Source: Sepiola atlantica
Lineage: Eukaryota > Mollusca > Cephalopoda > Sepiida > Sepiolidae
Assembly (NCBI GenBank): GCA_963556195.1
Contig: OY744531.1
Span: 100,462,123-100,526,122 of the forward strand
Direction: 5' to 3'
DNA: 64,000 bases
Shown here piece after piece: positions 1 to 8,951 of the stretch. The notes under the pieces are model-generated. The model was not told the DNA's origin, made no database searches, and saw nothing but the letters and a program-made list of their open reading frames with translations. Position numbers and translations under genes: made by a program. Each line of letters opens with the position of its first letter. Position 1 is the stretch's first letter.

Positions 1-175
1 TGTTTTCTTTCTAAATTATGGCTGAAAAACTGGACGAAATCTACTCCATATGGAATGCACTTAGAGATTCAGGGACACTTCCATTGTCTTCCCTGGTTAA
101 TTTTATATCTTAATACACTTTTATATTTTATGTAGATTCTATAACCTTTTTTCTATAATGTACACACACACCGAG

Positions 176-249
<74 letters not shown>
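176..249. repeat. (TA)n microsatellite
   Basis: A pure TA tract of about 74 bp. It ends 28 bp before the hammerhead motif at 277-340. Positions 1-175 before it hold AT-rich DNA in which I recognise nothing. Confidence 0.95.
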
Positions 250-255
<6 letters not shown>

Positions 256-276
256 GAAACCAACTAAACACACATT

Positions 277-340
277 ATGGCTGTTCGCATTATAAATTAT
301 TTCGACCTAGATGGGTCTCATCAGACGCGTACACAGCCAC
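277..340 (-). ncRNA. Hammerhead ribozyme, all core nucleotides present
   Basis: Read on the minus strand, this segment folds as a type I hammerhead. The core CUGAUGA is at 324-318. Stem II is GACC/GGUC with a six-base loop. GAA follows at 303-301. Stem III is AUA/UAU with loop AUU, and the cleavage-site base is A at 291. Stem I has two helices, CGCGU/AUGCG and UGGCUGU/ACAGCCA, separated by a small internal loop as in natural fast-cleaving hammerheads. Every base required by the family is present. It sits between two TA tracts and resembles the degenerate copy at 50753-50815. Such motifs are known in PLE terminal repeats and retrozymes, so it is probably retroelement-borne. Cleavage activity is inferred. 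Confidence 0.85.
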
Positions 341-366
341 ATTTTAGAACTAAATGAATTCAGTTC

Positions 367-391
367 CGAAATATATATATATGCATGTATG

Positions 392-490
<99 letters not shown>

Positions 491-577
491 GTATGTATAT
501 ATCTGTATATATATGTATGTATGTATATATATATGTATATATATGTAAGTATATATATATGTATATATATGTATATA

Positions 578-640
<63 letters not shown>
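367..640. repeat. TA/TATG microsatellite
   Basis: TA repeats interspersed with TATG steps, giving spurious Tyr/Ile reading frames on both strands. It lies just 5' of the minus-strand hammerhead at 277-340. Confidence 0.95.
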
Positions 641-644
<4 letters not shown>

Positions 645-730
645 ATAGATGAAAGAAGAGGGATAAACATGTACGAATGACAAATTTATTTCAACTTCGG
701 GTGTCCAATGCAAGGTGTACTCGGTAAAAA

Positions 731-801
731 TATGTTTATTATTCTTTCCTTAAGCCAAGGCTTTTCAAAGATTAAAATTTTATCATCAGAGGAATTACAT
801 A
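731..801 (-). ncRNA. Hammerhead-like motif, weak stem II
   Basis: On the minus strand: core CUGAUGA at 789-783; stem I UUCCU/AGGAA, with a further UAUG/CAUA helix after an internal loop; GAA at 766-764; stem III AAGC/GCUU; cleavage-site base A at 751. The stem II segment is a poor A/U run that pairs badly, so the motif is probably decayed. The downstream flank resembles 49660-49800, which has a CUGACGA core preceded by the same UUCCU but no recognisable stem III. Confidence 0.45.
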
Positions 802-1487
802 GATCGATAAGTTGGCAGTGGAAAAGCCAAAATTCAAAATTTGAAAAAAGTAATGGAGAGTGAAAAAGTACGTGTAAAAAAGATATGGGGTTTGTCCAGT
901 TGGTAAATGTCTCTGAATGAGGTGTCCAATGAAAGGAGATGTACAGATGGAAAAGAAGGGTTTTCGTGAAGGCAGCATGGAAAAGAGTTCAAGAATGAAG
1001 TAAATCCAATAAAGAAATGTTGAGTTCAGTCGTAGGTGGAGCGCACTTTTTCGGAATTAATTATATGCAGCCATTATTAAATACCACAGAATTACTCTAT
1101 TTAATTAGACCCTTTTAAATCTTTTCATTCTTTCAGAAAATCTTTTTTTGTTTCATAAGAAATGTTAAAAATATATCACGTGTGCATTCGATTTCGAAGG
1201 GCGTGGGAATTCTGCAATGTTTAAAAATGTCTGCCTAAATGAGGAAATACTGGCTATATATATATACGGAAAGAAGAAAAGGAAAAAAACAATTATTTTA
1301 AAATTAAAGTAGGGGGAAATGTTCGTATATAAATTCAATGTAAAATGATCCCCATCTTTCGGGACAATTTTAAGACAGTTAACTAAATTCTCTTTTGCTA
1401 TGGGAGTTAAATCCGCTAGGAAGTGTAATTATTTTTTTTTTATTATATATATTTATTAATTAATTTTTACATACATATAAATAGAAT
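802..1487. other. No gene recognised
   Basis: AT-rich DNA with short open frames only. The phrase GTGTCCAATG(C/A)AAGG occurs near 703 and 921 and again near 49773, so part of this is a dispersed repeat, probably a retroelement terminal region. Nothing else is recognisable. Confidence 0.4.
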
Positions 1488-1529
1488 CCATGGACACGTG
1501 TTTCTGGCTATCAGCCGTCATCAGCATGG
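1488..1529 (-). ncRNA. Hammerhead ribozyme, compact form with palindromic stem III
   Basis: Minus strand: stem I CCAUG/CAUGG, core CUGAUGA at 1524-1518, one unpaired C, stem II GGCU/AGCC with loop GAU, one unpaired A, then GAA. Stem III is the palindrome ACACGUGU and the cleavage-site base is C at 1493. All catalytic-core bases are present. A palindromic stem III with no loop is the form that works as a dimer in known retrotransposon hammerheads. A near copy lies at 53799-53843 on the plus strand. Confidence 0.8.
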
Positions 1530-1535
1530 CTCCCC

Positions 1536-1735
1536 TGGGCAATGATTGTAACCTATTTACTTGCCTCGCGACGAGGGTAGGGCTAGACACGAGTTCGATT
1601 TTTAATGTGGAGAAAATTCAGCTCCCAAAAAGGGTTACTCTGGATTGGGACCAAAAAAAAAATGCCTCAGTCTTGAAGGATTCTTCACCATTGACTGAGA
1701 ACAGAACGGATACTACACTTTGATCCTAACTGGAA
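1536..1735 (-). mobile_element. U2-snRNA-headed dispersed repeat, copy 1 (decayed)
   Basis: The right end (1701-1735), read on the minus strand, resembles the 5' end of U2 snRNA around ...AAGATCAAAGTGTAGTAT. The body resembles the copy at 4893-5133 (TTACTTGCCTC-CGACGAGGG, CTCCCAAAA, CCTCAGTCT...). It is probably a retroposed chimera with a U2 head. The U2 match is weaker than in the other copies. Confidence 0.6.
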
Positions 1736-2270
1736 ATCCGATCTGTACTGTCTTTTGTGTTCTTTCTTCGATTTCCCTCACAGTAAAAAACTGACCTTGT
1801 GCCTTACTTTGTCCTCGTGGGAACGCAAATAATTAGGGGCTCTTAAAACTCAGTTTGGATGAAAGACAATGATTAATGCAGAATGAGATAGCGATCTAAA
1901 AGCGGATATTTCCTGAGGGTGACCAAACTCCAAACGTCCACGCGCCATCCAATGACTCCGCTGGAATTTTCCGCCATCTACATCGCGGCCATTGCTACTT
2001 AATTCTGCTGCTTCGACTTCCGTTGTGTTCTACTTTTTCCGTTCCTTCATATTTTTTCCACTTTCATTGTTTATTAAACATTCCATCCTTTCATAAAATC
2101 GATGGAATTGCAGGCGCCATTACGGCTTCGTTTAAAGATGGCGTCGTTTTTTTTAATGTAAAATGATTTGTGTTTATTTTTACGTTTATTTGTTGCTCTA
2201 TTCTGAGCTTGTTGGTCATGGAACTGGCCGTGAAGACCGACCCATGTCGATAAAATGTATTCACACACGC
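1736..2270. other. Unassigned DNA, locally CpG-richer
   Basis: No coding frame is convincing. Positions 1930-2150 are richer in GC than the surroundings and carry CGCCATC and AAGATGGCG strings that resemble YY1-type sites, but no transcription start can be placed. Confidence 0.3.
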
Positions 2271-2395
2271 ACACGCACACAATATATACATATGTATATA
2301 TATATACATATATGTATACATATATATATACATATATATAAATACATATATGTATACACATACATATATATATACATATATATATACATATGTAT
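2271..2395. repeat. (CA)/(TA) compound microsatellite
   Basis: Begins as CACACG repeats and continues as TATG/TA repeats. Reading frames across it are low-complexity artefacts. Confidence 0.9.
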
Positions 2396-2594
2396 ACGGC
2401 ACAATCACGTTGAAACACATATTTATTTATTATTTAGTACAGAAAATCAGTACAACATCAGTACCGTCGGTTTCAAGTTTGGGAGGTGTGTGACTTCCCG
2501 ACTTTGTTCAGTTTTATTGTTACTTTGGGAGAAAAAAGAATGATGACTTCGCACTAGAATTAGTTTTTAAGGGTGGATTAATTTCCTTTTATTG

Positions 2595-2597
<3 letters not shown>

Positions 2598-2683
<86 letters not shown>
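2598..2683. repeat. (TA)n microsatellite
   Basis: An 86-bp TA tract ending exactly where the 110-bp direct repeat at 2684-2792 begins. Confidence 0.95.
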
Positions 2684-2686
<3 letters not shown>

Positions 2687-2792
2687 AAGTCAAGATGAAA
2701 AAGAGAAAAAAAAATGTTTTGATTTGTTATTTTGTCTTTAATAAAAAAATATCTGCATCTAACACATGGTTCTTTGAAGGCATTTTGCCTCT
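2684..2792. repeat. Direct repeat, copy 1
   Basis: About 108 bp, beginning AAAGTCAAGATGAAAAAGAG and ending CATTTTGCCTCTTTC. It is repeated with few changes at 3039-3146. Each copy abuts a TA tract, one on the left and one on the right. Confidence 0.85.
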
Positions 2793-3038
2793 TTCTTTAT
2801 GTTTAAAATTCTAAAGATGCTTAAAAAAATTAACTTTCCCAAATTTATACCTACCAGCGACCATGCGCGATTTAAGTTTAGTTTAAAAGAGACATTTGCA
2901 CCGTTAGTCCACAACATCGGACGTTACTTCAAGAAGACCAGGAAGGATTATTACGAAGAAAAAAAGAAGGTTAATACCTTTTATTTGTCTAAAGCTCTGC
3001 CGAGCTTGTTATATCAAGCGAAATATTAGATTTTAAAA

Positions 3039-3146
3039 AAGTCAAGATGAAAAAGAGAAAAAAGAATGTTTTGATTTTTTATTTTGATTTTAGTAAAAAA
3101 TATCTGCATCTAACAGATGGTTCTTTGAGGGCATTTTGCCTCTTTC
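3039..3146. repeat. Direct repeat, copy 2
   Basis: Second copy of the 2684-2792 segment, followed immediately by the TA tract at 3149-3216. It lies in the intron upstream of the coding exon at 3308. The DNA between the copies (2793-3038) has an open frame of 76 codons that I do not recognise. Confidence 0.85.
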
Positions 3147-3147
3147 G

Positions 3148-3148
<1 letters not shown>

Positions 3149-3216
<68 letters not shown>
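3149..3216. repeat. (TA)n microsatellite
   Basis: A 68-bp TA tract ending about 90 bp upstream of the splice acceptor of the exon at 3308. Confidence 0.95.
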
Positions 3217-3217
<1 letters not shown>

Positions 3218-3307
3218 TGTAATAGCTAAATAAAAATGATATATACTATGATGTTTAATTTTTTTATCTTTAGTTATTATATACCATTTTTTTATATAAT
3301 TTTGCAG

Positions 3308-3870
3308 ATGGCACCACTGAAAGAGATGAAGTCTCCAGTCGCGTCCAAATAAATGGTGAAAATGGTGATAGCACACATAAAGCAGACAACGACACCGCGC
3401 CAATTAAGACAACTTCCGACATCACCCAAACATCATCGTCATCTTCTTCTTCTTCTTCGACGACGACGACATCATCAAATTCTATCCGCTCTTCTTCCTC
3501 CTCCTCCTCCTCCTCGTCGTCAACAACTACATCATCAACATCCTCCTCAACAACGACGATAACGATAGCGGCAGCAACAACAACACCAATAACACCGATA
3601 ACGGACGAGCCGTCGCCAAAGAGACGGAAATTTTCAAACGGCAAATACGAAATCAAGACGGAACTGCCCAACTTCAGCGCCGCCTACCGGTTCCCGTTTT
3701 GCGCCAGCCCTCAGTTCTTTTACCCACCAGTTCTCTCCTATCCGTATCTCACGTCATCGCTGTCGAACACAAGCCACTTGATGGCCGCCTCCGGATTCAC
3801 GTGGTCTAATACGTTCCCTTCATTACTGTCGCACGCGGCAAATGCTGCCGCCTCGGGCAAGTCACAATGA
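3308..3870 (+). CDS. Terminal coding exon of an unidentified nuclear regulator (C-terminal 186 residues)
   Basis: A T-rich tract ending TTTTGCAG gives a good splice acceptor at 3307. The first two bases (AT) finish a split codon, so the intron is phase 1. From 3310 the frame is open for 186 codons to TGA at 3868-3870. The first 40 residues are polar. Residues about 41-92 are Ser/Thr-rich runs, including 9 and 11 consecutive serines. Then come the basic cluster SPKRRKF (about 102-108, NLS-like) and EIKTE (about 114-118, a psi-K-x-E sumoylation-type site). The tail is rich in Phe, Tyr, Pro and Ala (RFPFCASPQFFYPPVLSYPY) and ends in ASGKSQ. Non-random codon use, the acceptor and the motifs argue for a real exon of a transcription factor or cofactor. 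No DNA-binding domain is in this exon, so I do not name the family. Upstream exons lie outside the window or were not recognised. Confidence 0.82.
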
Positions 3871-4147
3871 GCCTGTCGACCAGTTACGGCGGCCATGTTT
3901 GAAACACGCGTAGCCATATTTAAATTGTGTTGACGATAATACTACCACTACTATTACTATTACTACTGTTATTATTGACTTTTAATAATAATGGCGGCTG
4001 TGTTTTTTTGCATCGTACTTAATTTATTCTTGATCGTTAATTAATTAATTAAAAACATTGTGGGGGTGTCGAATATTAATCAACAAATATTAATGAGAAT
4101 TTCATCAAATATTCTTTTTGTTCGTCTCCAAATTTTGAGATAGTATA

Positions 4148-4201
<54 letters not shown>

Positions 4202-4892
4202 TCAAGATCTTAAGAGCAATATTTGTCGAATTAATAATTAAAATGGAAATTAGAAAACGAATGCGTGACTAACACAAAAAATACGAACAAAAAAACAAAT
4301 GAGAGAATGGAATACAGACAGAAACATGTAAAACAAAAAATAAAAAATAAATCCAACATTAATGGAGAAAAAAACAAAAGCAAAGAAAGTAACAGTTTTT
4401 TTTCTGAAAATTGTAAAAATCATGAGAACAATATATTTAGAGTTAATGATTTGGGTATATGTTACGACGCTCAGCAGAGGCGCGAACGGGGTCCAAAAAA
4501 AGAATGAGAAAAAGTTTAAAAACATAAATTTGCAACAAGTAAAGTTGACTTATGTCTAGAATAGACATTTTTCTACTTACCTATGTAATTTGTTTGTATT
4601 TTTACGTAGTATAAATGGCTTTTTATTAGATGTTAAAAAAAAATTCTTGTTTTTTAAAACATCTAGTTTCTCAAAGAAAATGCCTCTATATTATTACGTA
4701 GAGCGGCCATTTTGAATTCTTCGAAAACCCTCTGTCGAACATAAATTTCTAATAAATAGCACTTCAAACGGGTTTAAAATACAAACAAATAGCACATGCA
4801 AGTTTGAAACTAACTTTTACAGCTTACAGTTACTTTTATTTGTTGTAAATTTGTTTTTTTAGCGTTTTTACTCTGCTGAGTCTCGTAAAAGA
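3871..4892 (+). other. Probable 3' UTR and following AT-rich DNA
   Basis: Follows the stop codon at 3868. It contains an (ATT)n run at 4146-4201. Candidate AATAAA signals occur at 4339-4344, 4346-4351 and about 4752, but all lie in A-rich DNA and none can be preferred. I saw no further coding exon. Confidence 0.45.
4146..4201. repeat. (ATT)n microsatellite
   Basis: About 18 ATT units within the likely 3' UTR. Confidence 0.95.
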
Positions 4893-5133
4893 TGCCCAAT
4901 GATTTTGTCCTTATTCACTTGCCTCCCCACGAGGGCAGGGTTAAGCACAATGTTGGTTTTTAAAGTAGGGAAATCCAGCTCTCCCAAAATAGAGCACTCT
5001 GGATTGAGACAAAAAATAAAAAAATATCCTCAGTCTAGACGAGTTTCACCTTCACTGACCGAGGGCAGAACAGATGGAGTGTAGTATCAGAACAGAGACT
5101 ACACTTTGATCCTAGCCAAAAGGCCCCTAAAAC
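4893..5133 (-). mobile_element. U2-snRNA-headed dispersed repeat, copy 2
   Basis: Positions 5090-5127 read on the minus strand as GGCCTTTTGGCTAGGATCAA followed by AGTGTAGT, which is the conserved 5' segment of U2 snRNA with small changes. The rest of U2 (Sm site and 3' stem-loops) is absent and is replaced by a body shared with 1536-1700. I infer a retroposed U2 chimera, not a functional snRNA gene. Confidence 0.75.
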
Positions 5134-5580
5134 ATAGCGCCGAATCAAAAGAATAAAATTAAAAACAAACAAACAGTCTTCTTCTCTGAGGATAAAAAAA
5201 CGCTATCTGACATTTTTTTTAGTTATGGAAGCCCCTAAAAACATAATAATGTGGGTTAAACGCGGTCATCCGATTATGAATTGTACTCTATTTCGCTACT
5301 TCTAAATCGTTACATTTTCGATTGATATGTGATCTTATTTGATTTTTTTTTTCATTTTACTTGACTGTTGCTGAAGGTAGAGAATGTACTGGGAAAATAC
5401 TCAGGGACGATCGGAGTCAAAATGTCTCCGATAAATCTTGAAAACATATCGGTCAAAAATGTATGATATAAATATCACTGATGAGGATACCTAGTCGGAA
5501 TCATTCGTGAAGTTGAAAACAAAATCGATAAGGGAAATTTAACTTAATAAATAATGAAAAAAAAGACTTAAAACACAAGA
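5134..5580. other. No feature recognised
   Basis: AT-rich, short frames only. I see no repeat relationship to other parts of the window. Confidence 0.4.
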
Positions 5581-5604
5581 GTATATATATATATATATAT
5601 ATAT

Positions 5605-5718
5605 AAGGTGGGCCAAAAGTAGGTGGACATTTGTTTGTCGAAGCGTAAGAGGCAGACTTCAATGCTGTGTAAATCAAGAAGGAAAATGTTTTTACTGTCC
5701 ACCTTCTTTTGGCTCATA

Positions 5719-5720
<2 letters not shown>
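5605..5720. mobile_element. Small mariner-type MITE
   Basis: About 115 bp with terminal inverted repeats of about 28 bp: AAGGTGGGCCAAAAGTAGGT at the left and its near complement ending CTTTTGGCTCATACTG at the right. It is flanked by TA on both sides (5581-5604 and 5721-5793), as expected for insertion at a TA target. Confidence 0.75.

Positions 5721-5793
<73 letters not shown>
5721..5793. repeat. (TA)n microsatellite
   Basis: A TA tract separating two mariner-type elements. Confidence 0.95.
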
Positions 5794-5794
<1 letters not shown>

Positions 5795-5798
<4 letters not shown>

Positions 5799-6333
5799 GG
5801 TGTCCTAAAAGTCACAGACACTGACTACCAAATTCCAGTCTTTGCTCATAATCCTGAGGCTGAAGCTGCTGGACAAGCTGAATTTTGTATTGAAACATGT
5901 CCATATCATGCAACATCCTATGTAAGGAGGATCGTGAAACTTCTAACTGTCAGGATTTTCTTCTGATTAAAACTGTTGGATCTTCTTCCAGACTTCGCTC
6001 CAATTCTTTTCGATTGTCTTCAGTTCTTACTGAACGAAACCTTCCGGTTCTCGGGAGGTCACATGGTGCACCTTGTTTTTGAAAACGGCTTATTATGGCT
6101 TTAATGGCATTTACACTTGGCGCATCTCTAGTGTTAAAATGTCGTCGGTAACACCGCTAGGTTTCTGAATTTGACACATGTGACTCAAAGTAATATTGTA
6201 CTATGTGGGTTCGTTCCTCAATGCTGTATTTGCTCATGATAACGCCATGATAGCTTAAACTACTCTGAAAAAAAAAGAAAAATATTTCAAAACAAAGTTA
6301 TGAATTTTGTTCAAGTGTCAGTGACTATTGGGA

Positions 6334-6341
<8 letters not shown>
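5795..6341 (-). mobile_element. Internally deleted mariner-like element in a TA tract
   Basis: Terminal inverted repeats: AGGGTGTCCTAAAAGTCACA on the left, and AGGGTATCCCAATAGTCACT read inward from the right. TA tracts abut both ends (5721-5793 and 6339-6424). The interior holds only the N-terminal part of a transposase (next entry), so the copy cannot mobilise itself. Confidence 0.85.
5812..6237 (-). pseudogene. Mariner/Tc1-type transposase N-terminal fragment
   Basis: The ATG is at 6237-6235. It reads MSKYSIEERTHIVQYYFES, then after an in-frame stop RRHFNTRDAPSVNAIKAI, SRFQKQGAPCDLPRTGR, SVRTEDNRKELERSLEED, VSRSSLHRMLHDM and VQQLQPQDYEQRLEF. This is the paired helix-turn-helix layout (DUF4817-like, then a second HTH) of Tc1/mariner-superfamily transposases, which bind the terminal repeats. 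The DDE/DDD catalytic domain is missing. The frame ends at a stop inside the terminal repeat (5814-5812). In-frame stops and the deletion show it is dead. The subfamily was not assigned. Confidence 0.82.
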
Positions 6342-6414
<73 letters not shown>

Positions 6415-6424
6415 TATATATATG
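6339..6424. repeat. (TA)n microsatellite
   Basis: Lies between the mariner-like element and the PLE terminal repeat that begins at about 6421. Confidence 0.95.
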
Positions 6425-6438
6425 CTTTTAAAATTGAT

Positions 6439-6494
6439 TCGCGGAAAACTTCTTAGACCTCTTTCCGCTATCATCTCGTCAGGAAAAACCGATA
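6439..6494 (-). ncRNA. Degenerate hammerhead motif in PLE terminal repeat
   Basis: Minus-strand homologue of the motif at 7911-7970. The core CUGACGA is intact, but the stem II partner has changed (GCG in place of GUC) and stem III reads AGAG/GUCU, so folding is compromised. Confidence 0.4.
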
Positions 6495-6829
6495 GTAATA
6501 TAAATCAATAATATTAGCGAAAATAAAGCGCTAAAGGGGGCAATTGAAGTACCAGAGAATACTAATACGGGATTAAAATGAATTTTAATTGAATAGTCGC
6601 TAAAATGGGCACAGCGTGTGATAAAAACATTTTTTAAACGCGGGGGGAGGGAGGGTCAAAGTTCCCCAAAGAGAGTTAGCGCTTTTACGAACTCTTTCTG
6701 CCGGCACAATGACGGTTTACGTAGAGTAGTCGAGACAGATTCAAAAACATTTTAATAGTTTTTGGAATCCACTCTATGCTACACCTCAAAATGATCCAAT
6801 TATAGTTACTGGCACAGCATAGATTTTCA

Positions 6830-7060
6830 ACCAAATCCTGGTTAGAGCAGAGTCCAAATGGGACCCTGCTCTTCCCTGTCTAAACTTAGATGGAACATGC
6901 TGGTTTATACCAGTCTGCAAATGCAATGAAGTGCGCCCAATATAGCCAGCACCGCACTGTCATTGAAAACGGTAAACAACATTACTATAATGGATAACGG
7001 ATTCACAACCATTTCAAAAAATTAGGATTAACATGTCTTGTAGCATACACCAAGCGAAAC
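6830..7060 (-). pseudogene. PLE GIY-YIG endonuclease fragment
   Basis: Minus-strand reading gives VSLFRLVYATRHVNPNFLKW, then VVYRFQ, a stop, then QCGAGYIGRTSLHLQTGINQ and HVPS. The paired VVY...GYIGRT pattern followed by L--RI--HVP is characteristic of the GIY-YIG nuclease at the C-terminus of Penelope-type proteins, which nicks target DNA. Internal stops show it is inactive. It lies downstream of the RT fragment at 7461-7820, separated by an inserted repeat. Confidence 0.75.
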
Positions 7061-7077
7061 AGGGAAACAGAGTATTG

Positions 7078-7427
7078 ATTTACTCCTCTCCAGGAGTTAG
7101 GCACAAGGCCAGTTTTTATCTTACTCCCACAAGTAAGATGTGACTCAAGGTCGGGTCGGGAAAGTGGGGTTTAAAAATTGCCTGGGCAGCCCCGTCGGCA
7201 TTCCCCAGTAGGGGCGCCTCAGGCAGTAAGCAATAAACTTACTCCTCTCCAAAGAGGAGAGGCAAAGCCTGGGAGGGTGGACCTCCTAGAACTGCACAGG
7301 ACCGACCCATAGACCGGCGTAAATCAAGCCCCGAAGGCCGAGACAATACCAGTCTATGGGGTGCAGTATCCATCGGAACAGATACTACACTTTGATCTTA
7401 GCCAAAAGGCCAAGGAAGCAATTGATG
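7078..7427 (-). mobile_element. U2-snRNA-headed dispersed repeat, copy 3, inserted in the PLE
   Basis: Positions 7376-7424 read on the minus strand as TTGGCCTTTTGGCTAAGATC followed by AAAGTGTAGTATCTGTTC, an almost exact U2 snRNA 5' segment with one extra A. The body (7078-7375) carries CTCCTCTCC-(A)GGAG, CAGCCCCGTCGGCAT and GCCTGGGAGGGTGG blocks shared with 22657-22922. ATTGAT flanks both ends (about 7072 and 7421) and may be a target-site duplication. Confidence 0.8.
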
Positions 7428-7460
7428 ATGCTTCCAACAATCTGCTAACCCAGTATTTTA

Positions 7461-7820
7461 CTATTTTCCCCATATCCACGGTAATTTTAAATAAATAGGA
7501 CATTTCAAAGGACCACAAATTTTAGGGGATTTGAAATCCGCAACCTTTTTATTGATACAATCATTAATAAAGTCTTCCGGGTAACCATTATTAATAAATA
7601 TTTCCCTGATCTTATTAAGTTCAAAATCCACTCCACTGAGAGAACAGATCATAACGGCTCTATGCACCAAAGTATAAATGAGACCAATGTTTCTACATTT
7701 TGGTACAAGGGAAAACCAGTTCACATACAGGCCCGTGAAAGTAGGCTTCTGGTAAATGGATGTGAGAAAAAAACTTCTGGAACGTTCCACAAGGAAATCC
7801 AAAATTAGAGGACTATTCAA
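7461..7820 (-). pseudogene. Penelope-like reverse transcriptase, C-terminal fragment
   Basis: An open minus-strand frame of about 119 codons reads PLILDFLVERSRSFFLTSIY, then QKPTFTGLYVNWFSLVPKCR, then LIYTLVHRAVMICSL, and later INNGYPEDFIND and GPLKCPIYLKLPW. The block (F)LDxxVxR...TSxYxKPTFTGxYxxWxSxxP and the (L)xHRAxxICS block are hallmarks of PLE reverse transcriptase downstream of the catalytic aspartates. The catalytic motifs themselves are missing because the 5' side is cut off by the inverted terminal repeat at 7813. The GIY-YIG part continues beyond the inserted U2-headed repeat. Confidence 0.85.
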
Positions 7821-7910
7821 TTATAATTTCATTGTACTCGTATTAGTATTAACGGACACTTCAATTTCCCCCTTGGCTCTTTATTTTCGCTAATATTATT
7901 AACTCATTTA

Positions 7911-7970
7911 AGCTATCGGTTTCTCCGGACGAGATGATAGTCGAAAGAGCTCTAGAGAGTGTTTCGCGAA
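7911..7970 (+). ncRNA. Hammerhead-like motif in PLE terminal repeat (core U to G change)
   Basis: Plus strand: stem I UUCUC/GAGAG (with a G-U pair) plus UCG/CGA; core CGGACGA in place of CUGACGA; stem II GAU/GUC; GAA; palindromic stem III AGAGCUCU; cleavage-site base A at 7954. The U4-to-G change in the core should abolish activity. The copy at 6439-6494 keeps the U. Confidence 0.55.
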
Positions 7971-8014
7971 TTATTTTCAAAAGCATATATAAATGTTGTA
8001 CCACCAAACATTTG

Positions 8015-8018
<4 letters not shown>

Positions 8019-8056
<38 letters not shown>

Positions 8057-8119
8057 TCTCTCTCCATATATTATATATATACTTTAAATATAACTATATA
8101 TATATATAAAATATTTATA

Positions 8120-8158
<39 letters not shown>
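8019..8158. repeat. (TA)n microsatellites, two tracts
   Basis: TA tracts at 8019-8054 and 8066-8158 with a short CTCTCTCTCC interruption, directly after the PLE terminal repeat. Confidence 0.9.
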
Positions 8159-8159
<1 letters not shown>

Positions 8160-8199
8160 TCTAATTCAATGGACAATAGACTCGAAAATGTTAATAGTG

Positions 8200-8471
8200 T
8201 GTATATATGCACATAAAAATATACATGCACATGTACATATATAAATATATACATTCGCACTCATACAAAGAAAACTTGATTCAAAATTATGTATAAATAT
8301 ATATACATATATATACATAATTACACACATACAAATACGTACATATGTAGATGTATATACATATATGTATATACAACACGCATATAAATACGTATATATG
8401 TATTCACACATGAGTATACATATATAAGCACACATAGAAACACGCATATGTATATACATATATACAAACAC

Positions 8472-8539
<68 letters not shown>

Positions 8540-8599
8540 GTATTTATAAACTGTCAATACACGGAACTCGAGCATAATAGTGTTTATACTAATATATAT

Positions 8600-8674
<75 letters not shown>
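8200..8674. repeat. TA/TACA-rich low-complexity region
   Basis: TACA-rich DNA followed by pure TA tracts at 8470-8538 and 8591-8674. Frames here are Tyr/Ile/Cys artefacts. DNA from 8675 to 8950 is AT-rich and unassigned. Confidence 0.85.
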
Positions 8675-8682
<8 letters not shown>

Positions 8683-8949
8683 TTTAAAGCCATTAAATAT
8701 AATAGAGCTTCTTGCTTTCACGTCTATTCTATCTATTGATCTTTCTTTCAAAATGTCTAACCAGTTATGGCGGCCATGATTACTTAATCGCGGTAAATTA
8801 GTTAGAAATTTTGAAGGACATTTCTCCTCTAGTGGCTTTTGGCTTTGATATATGGTTACTGATTAGTAAAAAAAAACAGATAAAGTAGACACAAAATACC
8901 TATCATATTCAATGAATGATGGTGAAATGAACAACTTATGCTAGACTAC

Positions 8950-8951
<2 letters not shown>

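Larger units (their letters stand above)
6421..7990 (-). mobile_element. Penelope-like retroelement, truncated, with inverted terminal repeats
   Basis: The segment 6421-6597 is repeated in inverted orientation at 7813-7990: shared CTATCATCTCGTC, CGATAG, AATATTAGCGAAAATAAAG and ATACTAATACG blocks. Between them, on the minus strand, are the end of a PLE reverse transcriptase (7461-7820) and a GIY-YIG endonuclease (about 6830-7060), split by a U2-headed repeat (7078-7427). Truncated copies in head-to-head or tail-to-tail arrangement with LTR-like repeats are typical of PLEs. Both repeats carry hammerhead-like motifs. Confidence 0.82.

Noticed and set aside
311..713. Long Tyr/Ile reading frames on both strands
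   Set aside because: They are translations of the TA/TATG microsatellite. The same applies to all YIYIY frames elsewhere in the window.
3270..3671. 133-codon minus-strand frame rich in Asp, Glu and Val
   Set aside because: It is antisense to the Ser/Thr codon runs of the plus-strand exon. The plus frame has the splice acceptor and recognisable motifs.
7371..7424. Functional U2 snRNA gene
   Set aside because: Only the first 45-50 bases match. The branch-site region beyond, the Sm site and the 3' stem-loops are replaced by other sequence.
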